Source: Bactericera cockerelli
Lineage: Eukaryota > Arthropoda > Insecta > Hemiptera > Triozidae
Assembly: GCA_024516035.1 (NCBI GenBank)
Contig: CM044959.1
Location: forward strand, 30,924,189 to 30,988,188
Reading direction: 5' to 3'
Length of the DNA stretch: 64,000 nucleotides
Of the stretch, positions 37,001-47,199 are shown piece after piece; position 1 is the stretch's first letter; each line of letters opens with the position of its first letter. Made by a program: the position numbers and the translations under genes. Under the pieces are notes generated by a model. The model saw only the letters and a program-made list of their open reading frames with translations. It made no database searches and was not told the DNA's origin.

Positions 37001-37551
37001 ACATTGGGCACACAACTAGTCTGGTAACTAGACGATTGAAATTCAGCCAGCTCCATAGCTCGGGCTTGATTGAAAGTTTCATCTAGAGTGAGAGTATTGC
37101 TCTCAAGGAGGCGCTGTCGAATGCGGTTGCTTGATAACCCGCTGATAAACGCATCACGAACATACTCTTGTGTGTAGGTATCAGCTGTGACGGCTTCAAA
37201 ATTGCACTCCTTGCTCATTTGCTTCAACACTTGTAGGTACTGGTCGACAGTTTCACCAGAGTTCTGTAGACGCGTTGCTAAGCAATGTCGGGCATAGATG
37301 ACATTCTTAGGTTTGACGTATAATGATTCGAGAGCGGCAAGGGCTGTAGCGAACGTAGATTTGTTGTCAATGAAGGCGTAGACGTTAGGTGCAAGAAAAT
37401 TTGTCAGAAGAGTCAGCTTGTCTTCACTCGTCACGTCTTTGATTTTAGCGACAAAGTTCTGGAACGTTTTCTTCCAGTGCAACCATTGCTTGTCTGCTGA
37501 TGTAGAAGTAGGCTCTACAGCAAAGCGTTCGGGTTGTAGGTACTTCTCCAT
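34012..37551 (-). CDS. Gag-Pol polyprotein of a Ty3/Gypsy-type element
   Basis: A single 1179-codon frame starts at ATG 37549-37551 (MEKYLQPERF, in CAACATGG context); the frame is open a few codons upstream but without an ATG. Domains in order: a Gag-like region; two CCHC knuckles at about 204-217 and 224-237; aspartic protease with LVDTGS (Asp294); reverse transcriptase with VIDLKSAYHQIP and YLDD (564-567); RNase H with ETDAS (Asp707) and TDQRS (Asp769); integrase with H-x4-H at 835/840, C-x2-C at 869/872, and D899, D957, E993 with D,D35E spacing. The C-terminus lacks a chromodomain and instead has repeats of NDDIPNNDIP before a basic RRSTRNKRAP tail. No stop or frameshift separates gag from pol. 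All catalytic residues I can place are present. Confidence 0.97.
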   Translation of the reverse strand: MEKYLQPERFAVEPTSTSADKQWLHWKKTFQNFVAKIKDVTSEDKLTLLTNFLAPNVYAFIDNKSTFATALAALESLYVKPKNVIYARHCLATRLQNSGETVDQYLQVLKQMSKECNFEAVTADTYTQEYVRDAFISGLSSNRIRQRLLESNTLTLDETFNQARAMELAEFQSSSYQTSCVPNVTASQNLESTDNTVAFTSKTCYFCGKQWHPRSSCPAKEAQCSICSKTGHYGKVCQSKSIKVTQSAHKPRHNKTSAALTCYTAPVTAASHNSLQKSTIDITVNNIPLKALVDTGSTLNFISQALVSRCKIKPLPYSGKISMANSSLSTDISGQCKVTLQVFNNTYQNVTLLIMSNLCCDVILGHDLLQAHSSLEIEFHGSRPPLKICNLAVANVEPVSLFSNLSQDCYPIVTKSRRQSDEDKQFIHTEVERMLQDGIIERSNSSWRAQAFVVRDGRHKPRMVIDYSQTINKFTHLDAYPLPRIEDVIAKVSTNQVFSVIDLKSAYHQIPIMDSEKHFTAFEASGKLYHFLRVPFGVTNGVASFQRTIDRIVEDEKLTGTYPYLDDVTICGRDQKEHDENLKKFLSATEKYNLTLNMEKCKFSITAVSLLGYTISNNTIKPDPERLKPLVELPIPTDKASLQRALGMFSYYSKWISNFSEKVRPLLQNNFPFQDNEVSAFENLKRDILKASTAAIQDNVPFSVETDASHFAIAATLSQQGRPIAFFSRTLNKSELQHASIEKEAYAIVESLKNWRHYLIGRPFKIITDQRSVSFMFNQKHKSKIKNEKIMRWRLELACFNFDIVYRPGCENAPADALSRISAAINSRPDLTYLHNNLCHPGITRMTHWIRAKNLPFSVEEVRQVTNSCRVCAELKPRYHKHEGQLIKSSAPFERLSIDFKGPLPSKTRNRYILTVIDEYSRFPFAFPCPDVSSNTVITNLTNLFTLFGTPSYIHSDRGTAFMSSEIKTFLTSLGVATSRTTPYNPQGNGQCERYNGIIWKTIMLALKSRNSKTEDWEEVLGDSLHCIRSLLCTATNATPHERMFNHPRRSFNGSSMPTWLTKPGPVLMKSLNRRSKYDSMVEEVELLDANNEYAHVRLPDGRETTVSTRYLAPAGNQSNDDILNNDIPNDDIPNNDIPNDDIPNNDIPYDDQQNDDNPNPRRSTRNKRAPVRFADLNF

Positions 37552-37568
37552 GTTGAAAGAATACGACA

Positions 37569-37584
37569 ATTTTTGTACTTTAAA
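37569..37584 (-). promoter_or_regulatory. Candidate self-complementary primer-binding site
   Basis: The coding strand directly after the 5' LTR reads TTTAAAGTACAAAAAT. This pairs antiparallel with ATTCTTGTACTTTAAA inside the LTR (37644-37659): 12 contiguous pairs touching the LTR edge, then one A-C mismatch, then three more pairs. Ty3/Gypsy elements usually have the 3' end of a tRNA complement here; I see no TGG start or other tRNA-like match. The position is what the Tf1 self-priming mechanism requires. Confidence 0.7.
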
Positions 37585-37766
37585 TTGAAATGAAAAATAG
37601 ATGTGAACGTTTGTACATTATTTTATTAGGACTTGGGAAAAGTTTTAAAGTACAAGAATGATGTGTAGCTGAAGAGTGTCAGTTGGAGAATGGGATCGTT
37701 GGACCAGTCTGCTCAGAGGAAGACTGGCCGAAGTAACACTGGTTCAAATTCTCCAATATTATCACA
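37585..37766 (-). repeat. 5' LTR of the Gypsy-type element
   Basis: 182 bp. On the coding strand it has an initiator-like TCATTC (A at 37659) and AATAAA at 37622-37627 about 30 nt downstream, consistent with a very short R region. A 12-codon upstream frame starts after the AATAAA signal. Confidence 0.97.
37656..37661 (-). promoter_or_regulatory. Predicted initiator of the retrotransposon
   Basis: TCATTC on the coding strand fits the arthropod initiator TCAKTY. The predicted first transcript base, A37659, is also the first base of the 16-nt segment that pairs with the primer-binding site. An AGTCC at +27 is close to the downstream-promoter-element position. No TATA box is seen. Confidence 0.5.
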
Positions 37767-38154
37767 GTAGTGTTCTTAATTTGTAGGACAAAGGTCACAA
37801 AAGGATAGCACGCAGGAGATAATAGATATTTACTATTCGGATGACGGGGTATATGGATCTACTAGTCAGGAGGACACGTCATCATGACCAATCGAAAATT
37901 GACAACTATTTAGCGGTCATTATTGGTGGCAAGACAAATAAATGTATGTGTTGGATAAAAGTGTATTAATTCATGGAAAATGAAGTGGCATAGTATGAAG
38001 GTACAATGTTTTTTTATGTAGTATTAGGAATAAAAATAATAATATATCGCCTTATTTATACTGCCCGACTAGGAATAATAAATCCCATTATTCTAGCAGT
38101 AAGCCCAAGACGTATTATTATTATGTAGTCAAAATCCAAATGGGAGAACTTTTC

Positions 38155-38230
38155 ATGTTCCGGCTGGATTTCGAACCCGCGACCTATGGATTACTAGACC
38201 GACGCCTTGACCACTGAGCTACCGCCCAGA
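38155..38230 (-). mobile_element. tRNA-derived SINE head (Thr-like)
   Basis: The minus strand reads GGTAGCTCAGTGGTCAAGGC (A-box), an anticodon arm TCTAGTAATCC and GCGGGTTCGAAATCC (B-box). The acceptor arms do not pair well (GGGCGG against CAGCCGG), so I call a SINE. Its body probably extends left to about 38090. Confidence 0.6.
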
Positions 38231-39605
38231 AGAATGATGAGTAGAATTCGTCACTCGCAGTAGATGATAAATAGAATTTGTCACAATAATTCTCTTATGA
38301 TGAATGATTCCAGGAGGATTTCCTCTCCCGTTTATTAGAAAAAAACCCATTGTCGGTAGAATAGGTACCAGGGTACCTTACCTACCCATAGTTTACCTAC
38401 CTAGCATCCGTCGCTGACCAAGGCATCAAAACTGATGCAATTTGATGAAGAAACAACACGAAGGACAGAATGATTACTGAAGACGAGACAATGGTCCATG
38501 GGTTTCGTTTCGGTAACGCCCAACATCGAGGTTTTGAGTTGTGAGAATGAACCATAAGAACTGAATTCTGAGGACATACGATTATTATTTATAGGTCAGA
38601 CTTCACTTGAATAAAATAAATTCTGAACCTGGCTTTGAGTGAAAACATAATTATTATAACTACGAGTACCTACAGGAGCTTGTATACTATTAAGCTGCTA
38701 CTGATTTCGTCAAGTGTACACTCAATTTTAACTGGAGATTTTGAGTAACGCTATCAGTATCTTCCCTGGTCTAAGAGGTTTTGTGGTTTCAGGATTTCTT
38801 CTTCTCCTCCCTCATTCTTGTTACGCAAAATCAAGTCTATTTTAAAGCACTCCTTTTTCAGAATATAGACAGGTTCTTTTCCTATCCCTAGAAGTTAGAA
38901 GGAACATGAACAAAGAATCCTACTGAATAATGCAAGCAAATTAAGACTGAGGGGGTAAAACTGAAGAGGGTGAAAATACTGAACAGCATGATATTACCTA
39001 TTATAATGAAATATTCACGAGGAAAGTAAGGCCACATGGTTATGAGTGATTTCTCAGAGCCATATAATTATTATGCTACTTCTGTCCAACAAGTTCATGC
39101 AAGGGTGAGATATCGATCTTTTGTTTCAGAAGTGAAGGCAATTCAACATGCAAATCATTTCGCGGAAACAAAAACTGCATTGGGATTGAAAAATGAGTAC
39201 CTGGTAATTTGGTAAATCACCACCTCATACTTGATGGAAAATTTACTTCTAAATTGAAATGACACTTAAGTTAGTTACGATTTTTATAAGGTCGTAGCCG
39301 AGCATTTCAAGTATACCAAGACCCCGAATTTCAAAACCGGCGCAGTTGGTATGTATGAGAAAGGAGCAGTTGGAGTTCACCCTATCGAGCGGATATACAA
39401 AATTTTAAGTTAATTTATTGTGGGCAAGTATTTATTGCAAGCATAATATTGCGGGACATTTCTGGTACAGTACTACTCGTACAAATTATTTAATCAATTT
39501 TTATTTCCAAAAGTACTGAATTGTTCAATTCATTTGTTTACTAAATTCGTTTCCTCAACTTTCTATCATTTGTCCCTGTTTGAAAAGTTCAAGGATGGTA
39601 CTTAC

Positions 39606-39817
39606 GAGGTCTGATGCTTGCTAGGGATGAAGGCATGGCTCTGCCCCATGTGCGCGGGTTTGTTCCTCAGCTTGGTGATCGTGTCACTCTGGTACATCTT
39701 CGACGGATCCCTCTCCTTTTTCTGGTCGATGGAGAAGACCGACTTTTTGACGGTGATCATGGCTTCGGGCTTGAGCAACATGGGCTGGCCCTCCACCGCG
39801 TTCTGATCGTTGTTCAT
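39606..39817 (-). CDS. SLC36-type amino acid transporter, coding exon 1
   Basis: ATG 39815-39817 opens a 70-codon exon that ends with TC before GTAAGT; exon 2 supplies G. The N-terminal tail (MNNDQNAVEGQPMLLKPEAM onward, including SIDQKKERDPSKMY) is hydrophilic and lacks a signal peptide, as expected for the cytosolic N-terminus of SLC36 transporters. Only the splice phase and the match of exon 2 tie it to the gene, but both fit exactly. Local GC is clearly above the surrounding introns. Upstream on the minus strand the sequence to about 40300 is richer in GC and probably holds the 5' UTR and promoter; the start of transcription is not resolved. Confidence 0.88.
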
Positions 39818-42739
39818 GCTGGCCGCGGGAGCTCACAAGAGAAATCCCGTCGAAAAATAAATTCAACTATCGGGAGTTATCCGTCAAACTGTCGGAAAAA
39901 ATTCCGTCTCAATTTAAAATCCGTCCGAATGTAGTCGCACGACTGAAATAAAACCGCGAGAGTCGAAAAAAATGGACCTGGCCCAAAGAAAAACGTTTAA
40001 AAGAAAAGTTTTTTTTTTTCACACGTTGAAAATTAACTAATGTGAGTTCTAAATTAACAGTCGCGAAAAAATTAATTAGGAAACACAACACGAGAGAAAT
40101 ATATATATTTTTTTTTTTTTTAATAATTAAGAAACAAATTATTTACCTATATAAAAAATCACACTATAATAGCGGGGTTTTCACTTCTTTTTGTATTTAA
40201 AAAAATTGATCGTGACCCTTGAAGTGGTAGTCATGGACTGAAGGCTCACCCGTCACCACGAGGACAGATGGCAGAGAGAAAACAACGGAGTGAGTGAGTG
40301 GAGTTCCCTTCGGAAATCTGAATCTACTCTCTCGTCTCTCACTCAGCTTCAAAAAACTTGAAAGAAGCGTTATCAGTCCACCGCACGATGTGTTTGTTGA
40401 ACCAACAGCCTGTGAGCATAAGCATAAGCTACTACTTTGACCCTGGGGCACCTCCAATGTGCTCAGAGTGTAAAAAACCATGAAAGTGGAGGGGGGAGGG
40501 GGACCCATCAGTATAATCCATGTATTATCATCACCATACCAGTATGTATAGCAGCGGTTCATAAACTTTCGAATGCCCCATTTCGAATGTGACGATGAAA
40601 TTATTGCTTGGTTATTTTTTGCATCTCGAAGAAGTTTCCCTGCAGGTTTATGATCTTTTCAAAATTTATTCGAATCAAGGAATTTACTTTCGATGTCATC
40701 TGAAAATATTGGAGGTACTTACAACTTAAAGACTGTCTCATTGCTCGTTTTCTGTATTTAAAAAAAATGGAATTTTCAGGCGGAAGATTAGAGTTTTCTT
40801 ATTCATCGAGATAAGATTAGCTTGCGATACTTTTAGAGGAATTAACTTGAAACATTCAATAAAATACATGATACATTCAAAAATGTCGTTGTTCTTTTTG
40901 TAAAAAAAATTAAAGAAAATTGATAGATAATATATTATTATTTTAAAAAATACTTTAATGAACTATGCAAGGCACATTGCATAATATGTAACATGCTGTC
41001 ATAAAAGACGGGCGTTAGATTAATTCTACAATATTACATAAGTACATGTTTCGGGCGACACTGTCACTAATTCTCAGCCCAAAGTCGAGTCTTGATTTTA
41101 TTTTTGAAACCAATAAACGTATTACGGTTTGTCAAACCTAATGTCATTACGGAAAAAAAGTATTTATTCTTTTAAAATAATTTACTGTCAGCTTTAATTA
41201 AACTTAATAGGACAGGACATACATTCATAGGTAGAAGCAAATTTATAGATGGGTGTTTTCAATTTTAGATTAACTTAGTCCACGTGGTGTAGCTTATTAT
41301 TTTCTTAGTACCCATGGTAAATTTTAGAAATAATTATCTGAAGTTGTTATTTTTCTTGCTTGAAGACCCTCAGTTTAAGAGCCACTACCCACCACAGTCT
41401 GCCATAATAATTAATGTTATCTCAATCATGGTCATATTATTATGAGTGTAATAATCATACCAATTGTATTAGGAATTTAATTATGAGTACCTAAATTTAA
41501 TTTATATTACGTGTAGTGATCGTTATTCACTTTAATTTTGCCCCCGTTGAAATTACAATTGGGTGCAGAGCAGTATGTGTAGTGCATTTCTCATAGCTAG
41601 CACAAGACTCACAAAAAGGTCATAACTTTTCGTGAACAAATTCGGAATCAAGCAATTCGGGTGGTAATCAAGATCTGACACCTATGAATGTGTTCGCTCG
41701 CGAAATCCAGCCAGGAGACCACCTAAAACACCCCCTAACGCTGAAAAAAAAAAAATTACAAAAATCTTTTCCACTTAAAAATTCCCTCGTCGCACGGTCT
41801 CAAGAGATCTAGGTACATACATCTAGATATCATGGATCTGTTTACCGGACATTTCTAATATTGAGGTCTTTTAAAAAAGACAACTTTTATGGCATTTACT
41901 AGTTACTAGGGCATAGTACGGATAATACCGCACCTATCTACAAACACCCTCAAATTATTCTCTTTAATTGAAAAAATCTTCAATTTAGATGTTTTCAAGG
42001 TCTATGGTATAAGTAGATGTAAAGGTCATGCAATATTCAAGTGTGCGTTTTTTCTCTCTACATCATGATCATCTCTAATTCTGTTGTCAATTCATTGTGT
42101 ATGACAGATGTCTCGGAATTCAGTGATCTAGTTTTATTAAGATCAACTCGATAACAAAAGGACCCCAAATGCGAAGGTACGTCAGGACTTTTGCCTTGTG
42201 TTAACCCTTGGCAAAGATGTGTGTCCTAATGTGAAATTACAAATCACTAACTCATCCATTCACTGACTCAAAGCTATATCTCTAATTTGTTTTATGGCAT
42301 TACATTTTTTTTTTTTTTTTGAAACATTAATACATATAATTATTCTTAACTTTCTAATTAAGAAGATACCTTCTACCTAAGTGAAAAATCCTAAGAGTTT
42401 TAATTGAATAAAGCAAACAACGTCAATATTGATTTAATAATTTTGTATAATCCGGTACCTATTGTTAAATGCATGGAAAATGTCCTGTCCCCTAATATCG
42501 GCCATCTTTGTTAGTTTAACAACAAAGAAAATCACAACAATAACATATTGGTTTTTCTTCCTATATGTTTTTGAAAGTGATAACGGAAGCCATATTGGAT
42601 AGTCTGTTAGGGGACGGATTTATTACCAATGAGATATAAGTTATGACTTATGACTTATTTATTCATTTACTTAGATCTCCATGGCTGAATCAAATAACAC
42701 TTTTTTTTTGTTTTGGTCACCGCTAACATTTACACTATT

Positions 42740-43110
42740 AAATTTACAAGTTTGTCCGTTTACAAGTACAAGGTCACTGTTTACAATTACACTAATTACA
42801 AGTTTGTGTGTTTACAAGTACAAGGTCACTGTTTACATTTACACTCTTCACAAGTTTGTCTCGTACAAAGTCACTATTTACATTTGTATACAAGTACAAG
42901 GCCACTGTTTACATTTACACTATTTACAAGTTTGTCTGTTTACAAGTACAAGGTCACTGTATACATTTACACTATTTACACGTTTGTCTGTTTACAAGTT
43001 CAAAGTCACTGTTTACATTTACACTATTTACAAGTTTGTCTGTTTACAAGTACAAGGCCACTGTTTACATTTACACTATTTATTTTACAAGTTTGTCTGT
43101 TTACAAGATG
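42740..43110 (+). repeat. Minisatellite, 52-bp unit
   Basis: TTTGTCTG-type landmarks recur at 42751, 42803, 42855, 42931, 42983, 43035 and 43092, mostly 52 bp apart. Each unit combines ACAAGTTTGTCTGTTTACAA and GTACAAGGTCACTGTTTACA. Because 52 is not a multiple of 3 and few stops occur, all three plus frames stay open; I do not regard them as coding. Confidence 0.9.
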
Positions 43111-44811
43111 ACCGCTCATATTTCATGACAGAAGGAGATATTTCATTAACGAGGTAGTTATTTCTGACAAACATTTGGATACTAATCAATCTAGTGATTA
43201 TTAAGCACATGCTGTAGAGGGTGAAGGAGACCATCGCTTTAGTTCAGGCGGATGTTTCGAATTTCAAATTGACCCTAATTCTCGATTCCTTGTGACACTT
43301 CTTCTCTTTCTCTTTAAGAAACATCTTTATTAAGCCCAAGTGTACTTCCATTTAGTATGGCTCCTTTGTTCAGAAAATTAGAGCACTTAAGTAGTTCAAA
43401 TTGGTTTGAATTGGGCCGAACGTTGAATATTGAGATAGGCTCTTGGGCGCTCAGTCAAGGAGTATAGGAGTTAGAAATATTATCGAGTAATTGGTTTTTT
43501 AAATTAATAATACAAACCTAGTATTACATATTATGGAGAGTTTAAAGATTAAGCACTTCGGTAGGTGAGTGTTCGTCAATAGAATTTTGTAGTCGGATGT
43601 ACGTAGAAAATATACCAGCCTATCACACAGTGCCTGGGTAAATCACACAGGTCTATAAGGGTTATTCATTTTGATATAAAAAAAAAATTAAGAACCAGAA
43701 TGAACATAAGAACCAGAATAAGAAAAGAAGAAAAAAGAAAAGATAGACTAAAAGGTACAATACTACCTCCCTACTTAATGGAGATGAAAAGGAGTTTTAT
43801 ATGTTTTTGACACAGATTAGGTTATTATTATTACTTTTTCCTGACGTGCAAATTCGATTTAGGTAGGACGCATTCATCAATCAGATGAATGTGTCATTTT
43901 ATCTCTTCAATCACTCACACAATCATGATAATTTTATGGCTCCTAAAATAATATCATCTCAAGGTGTCCAGTGACAACATCAAATGCTCGTGTCTGTGTG
44001 TATGATAATTTATTTAGGGCTTTTTATGAATTAATATCATTGACATACTTAGCTGAATTTATTATTAAGTGGTGGACATCCGAAGAGGTCGAAATTGTTT
44101 GTTTACGTAATACAGGATACATTATGCTTGGTTCTCTTAGTTTGGTGGGTAACATTTTTTGTAGGGGAATACTTAATGATAATGTTGACTCAAACGTAGA
44201 AAATTATCAACAAAAAAAAATGCAGAATTGAAACTATTAGACATTGTGAACTTGTGGACTTTACATTGCTTAAAATAATTAATGATTATTTTCATTGTAA
44301 CTATAACTATTATTGTTAAAAAGCACTGTCTTTTTTGGGAGGCGTTTTCCGTGCCTTACTTCTTGCTTTGATATTAAGGATTCTGTCCTGACTTGTAGAT
44401 ACTAGTCAGGTGTACTACACATTGTTTTAGTTAGCAGATGTGGATAATTATGCATCTGAATTAATCATTGTATTTCCGATGTTAATCTAAAACAAATTAA
44501 TTGCTATGTCTGCACCTGCATACACTGCATATTTTATAGTTTCTAGATCCTACAAAAAATCCTGTATCGGCAAGTTGTAGACTTTATATTAGCACTTTCT
44601 TGTCCAAAATTTTGGATTTTCTTACACTGCCAATTGTGGACAAAATACTTCTTCGTGATTGGTTCACATTCACATTGCATGCACTTGGCAAATTTGAGAT
44701 TTTATACTAAATCACTTGCATGTATATCTCCGAAACAGCTTAACTGATTTTCTTGGTACCCAATGAGCTCCAGACATTTTTTTTATTATTTAAAGTTGAG
44801 TGTTTCACAGC

Positions 44812-44872
44812 CTTTTTTATTTCGTAGCCATGAAACAGGAGCTGCTGTAGACGCTTGTGGTCTATGTTGTAG
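44812..44872 (+). repeat. Dispersed repeat with ATTTCGTAGCCATGAAACAG core
   Basis: It matches the segments at 15556 and 62484, including the following AGCTGCTGTAGAC. Family unknown. Confidence 0.5.
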
Positions 44873-46165
44873 CCTACATCCGAGGACAACTGATTCGGTC
44901 TAGTTCACCTCAAAAGTTGGGAGCTGTATGGACAAAAAATGTACGTAGTTTTGACTTTCAACTCTAACCAGACCAGAAGCATGTACAAGTCTCGCGAACT
45001 AATCGAACCCTAATATAAACTTACAAAGTTAAATATTTGCACCACTGACAGCCGTACTTATTATGAACAGAGAATTCTGTCTGAGCAATGTCTCAAGCAA
45101 GGTATTGGCCAATAATATTAAAGTAAATCATGCTTGAGACATTTCAGTCAACGTTTTCTGTTCAGAAATACGGCTGTGAATGGGTAACAGCATAAAGCTT
45201 ACGAAATTATGATGGTGTGTTGATCATCTTCATGCCTGCTGAAATCTCTGCTCCGAGCAAGGAAGCGTGGGTATCCCATAACACACAGTTAATTCCCTCG
45301 GCATATATAAGTACCTTTTTGATAAGAGATGGATTTTTTAGGGAGCGATAAATATTACAAAGAAGGCCTTTGTTGAACCGGAGAGTACGTATTGCTGGAA
45401 CGTAGCTGAGAATTTTATGATTCCGTCTGCGGGGTTACATTGAAATTAGATGATCTTCAGGCCAGATTTCAAATTTCGGGAATTTGGCCAGTGAGATACA
45501 AGTAGGCGATTTCTTTTTCTTGAAAAGTCTAATAACAATAATAACTCATATTTATGTAGATTTGTTGTAGGTACGTGCTCGGCGTGCGTACTCCTATTTA
45601 AACTAAAAACTTTTCTACTTCGTAAATTTATAGGAATTTAAAGCACCATCTTTCTATCAGCAATTCTCTCTTCAGAGTCTCTTAGGGCTAAAATACATAT
45701 AAATAGGTATTGAAAGTTCTTCTTATGATTGTTTCTCGTAATTGTCACCAGTTTTATTGAAATTATACACACCTCAAAACTAAAAAAAGTCTCGCAAAAT
45801 GGAAGTGGATAACTAAACTGTTTTTGAGAAAGCTCTGTGCAATAGAACGTCATGATCTGCAAGATTTCACTTGGTACTGGTGACGACATCTAGTGGTCAA
45901 AATCTGAAACAACAGTCACAGCACAGCTGTGCACAGAGAAGATTATAAAATTAGAAGCGGGAAGTTTTTGAATAATTTTTGATCAAAATTTTAAATTTCA
46001 ATTAGTGGTGTCATAAAATGGTTCTTCAGACATAAATGATATAATTACTTATTCCAAGATAAGAACAAATAATCTTTTATGTCCTCAATAAAGATTTCTT
46101 CTAAGAGTAAAACATAAAATCCTGATTTGCGATTGCAAAATTTTATTTTCTAATTTCAGTTATCA

Positions 46166-46240
46166 ATGCAGGGCTCAGATTCTTTTCAGCCAAGGGCCCA
46201 GGGTCAAATCATGGGGGACCCTAATAGTCCCCTTGATGGG
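46166..46240 (+). CDS. OCIAD1: OCIA-domain protein, coding exon 1
   Basis: ATG 46166 starts 25 codons (MQGSDSFQPRAQG onward) that end exactly before GTAAGT. A TTTCAG six bases upstream of ATG suggests that a noncoding exon precedes it, which I could not locate. The whole protein spans five coding exons and 262 residues, close to the usual 240-290 for OCIAD1/asrij. Family members are membrane-associated proteins of endosomes and mitochondria; in flies asrij maintains blood-cell precursors, and in mammals OCIAD1 affects stem-cell mitochondria. Those roles come from the family, not from this sequence. Confidence 0.85.
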
Positions 46241-47199
46241 GTAAGTAAAGTTTTCTCTTCTCTTACCCTTGTGATTTTAACCCAGATAATACTGTATATC
46301 AGTATAATAAAGCTTGGCAAGAATTTCACAGGATTACATAATTATCACCACTATTATTTTGATGGTCAGGGTTATTTGCTATAGTAACTTTAGTCTGTAA
46401 TTTATTAGTTTAGACACCAGAATAAAGTGCTTTTTTGCTAATGCACATAGGTATATAAAAAATGTCTGGATATTTGCTGAACAAAGAATCCCACTTTAAA
46501 GCTTCATGTATAAGGCAACTGACTTGTAAACGGAGGTCAGTGGTTCAAGTCCCAAGTTAAACAAATATTTAGTAAAGTGAGTTTAAGTAGTTGTGAAATT
46601 ATGATTGTGATCAACACAAAAATATGATAACTTAATTAACTTATAAATTAAGTATGATCCATATCAGCACACTTCAAGTTACATTTTTGATACTTGGATA
46701 GATATTCACAGTTATGAACATCTATCCAAGTCCATAAAAATTTAAGTTTCTAGTACCTTCTCTCTAACTTTCTAAATTCCTAAAGTTGAAGTAGGTATTT
46801 ACTCAGTAGGTAGGTACTTACTTCAACTATAGGAATATAGGAAATACCTGCTACCATCCAAGAAATATTTTTACCTTTGTTAGGTTTTTACAAAGAGATA
46901 GATTAGGGCAATGAACTGATAGTGAAATTTAAACTGTAGGTACTCAAATAAGCTTGACTATTTTTTGGTACTTAATATGCTTGAATGACTTTTAAATATC
47001 TTCAAAAAACTTATAGTCAACTTATCTACCACACTCCTTCAAACTGATTAAGAAAAAGAACACCTTGCTTTTCTATTTTGATTAGTATTGCCATTTTTTG
47101 TCATGTAAATTTTACTTTGATTTATATATTTTCTATACTTGTGTTTTTTTTTTTTTTTTTTTTTAATTATTATTTTAAATCTTAAATCTTGAATTTCAG
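46241..47199 (+). other. OCIA-domain gene, intron 1
   Basis: 959 bp with GTAAGT and TTTCAG ends. It contains a tRNA-derived SINE at 46500-46640. The palindromic phrase AGTAGGTATTTACTCAGTAGG occurs near 46791. Confidence 0.85.
46500..46640 (+). mobile_element. tRNA-derived SINE copy in OCIA-domain intron 1
   Basis: GACTTGTAAACGGAGGTCAG and GGTTCAAGTCCC form a Thr-like head. The body GTGAGTTTAAGTAGTTGTGA and TTATGATTGTGATCAAC matches the 25800 copy in inverse orientation. Confidence 0.6.

Larger units (their letters stand above)
33817..37766 (-). mobile_element. Intact Ty3/Gypsy-type LTR retrotransposon (3950 bp)
   Basis: Two 182-bp LTRs bracket a single Gag-Pol frame. GTAG flanks the element on both sides (33813-33816 and 37767-37770), a 4-bp target duplication. 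On the coding (minus) strand the LTR begins TGTGATAATA and ends CATTTCAA. By eye the two LTRs do not differ, so the insertion is recent. The layout is extremely compact: 33 bp from the 5' LTR to the first ATG and 13 bp from stop to the 3' LTR. No envelope gene is present. It sits antisense-to-plus, in the same orientation as its host gene, in intron 1 of the SLC36-type gene. Confidence 0.97.
11417..39605 (-). other. SLC36-type gene, intron 1 (28.2 kb)
   Basis: The donor is GTAAGT at 39605 and the acceptor is TTTCAG at 11417-11419. The phase across the junction (2+1 bases giving TCG) supports direct splicing of exon 1 to exon 2. At least ten mobile elements sit inside, listed separately. Between them (about 11900-15300, 27000-28900, 29200-31500, 32600-33800 and 37800-39500) I see AT-rich sequence with only short chance frames. 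Unseen regulatory elements or alternative first exons cannot be excluded. Confidence 0.8.
39818..46165. other. Intergenic region between the SLC36-type and OCIA-domain genes
   Basis: The two genes are divergent, 6.3 kb apart. The first roughly 500 bp probably contain the transporter 5' UTR and promoter. A minisatellite lies at 42740-43110 and a dispersed repeat at 44812-44872. Any noncoding first exon of the OCIA-domain gene must also lie here. No other supported gene was found; remaining open frames are short. Confidence 0.7.

Noticed and set aside
37552..37569. Upstream start for Gag-Pol giving six extra residues
   Set aside because: The upstream codon is TTG and lies within the candidate primer-binding region; the first ATG, at 37549-37551, is in a better context.
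38155..38230. Possible tRNA-Thr gene on the minus strand
   Set aside because: The acceptor stem mismatches and similar heads recur at diverged loci, so it is a SINE head.
42681..43157. Frames of 158, 132 and 106 codons
   Set aside because: They are produced by the 52-bp minisatellite in all three frames, so coding is not supported.
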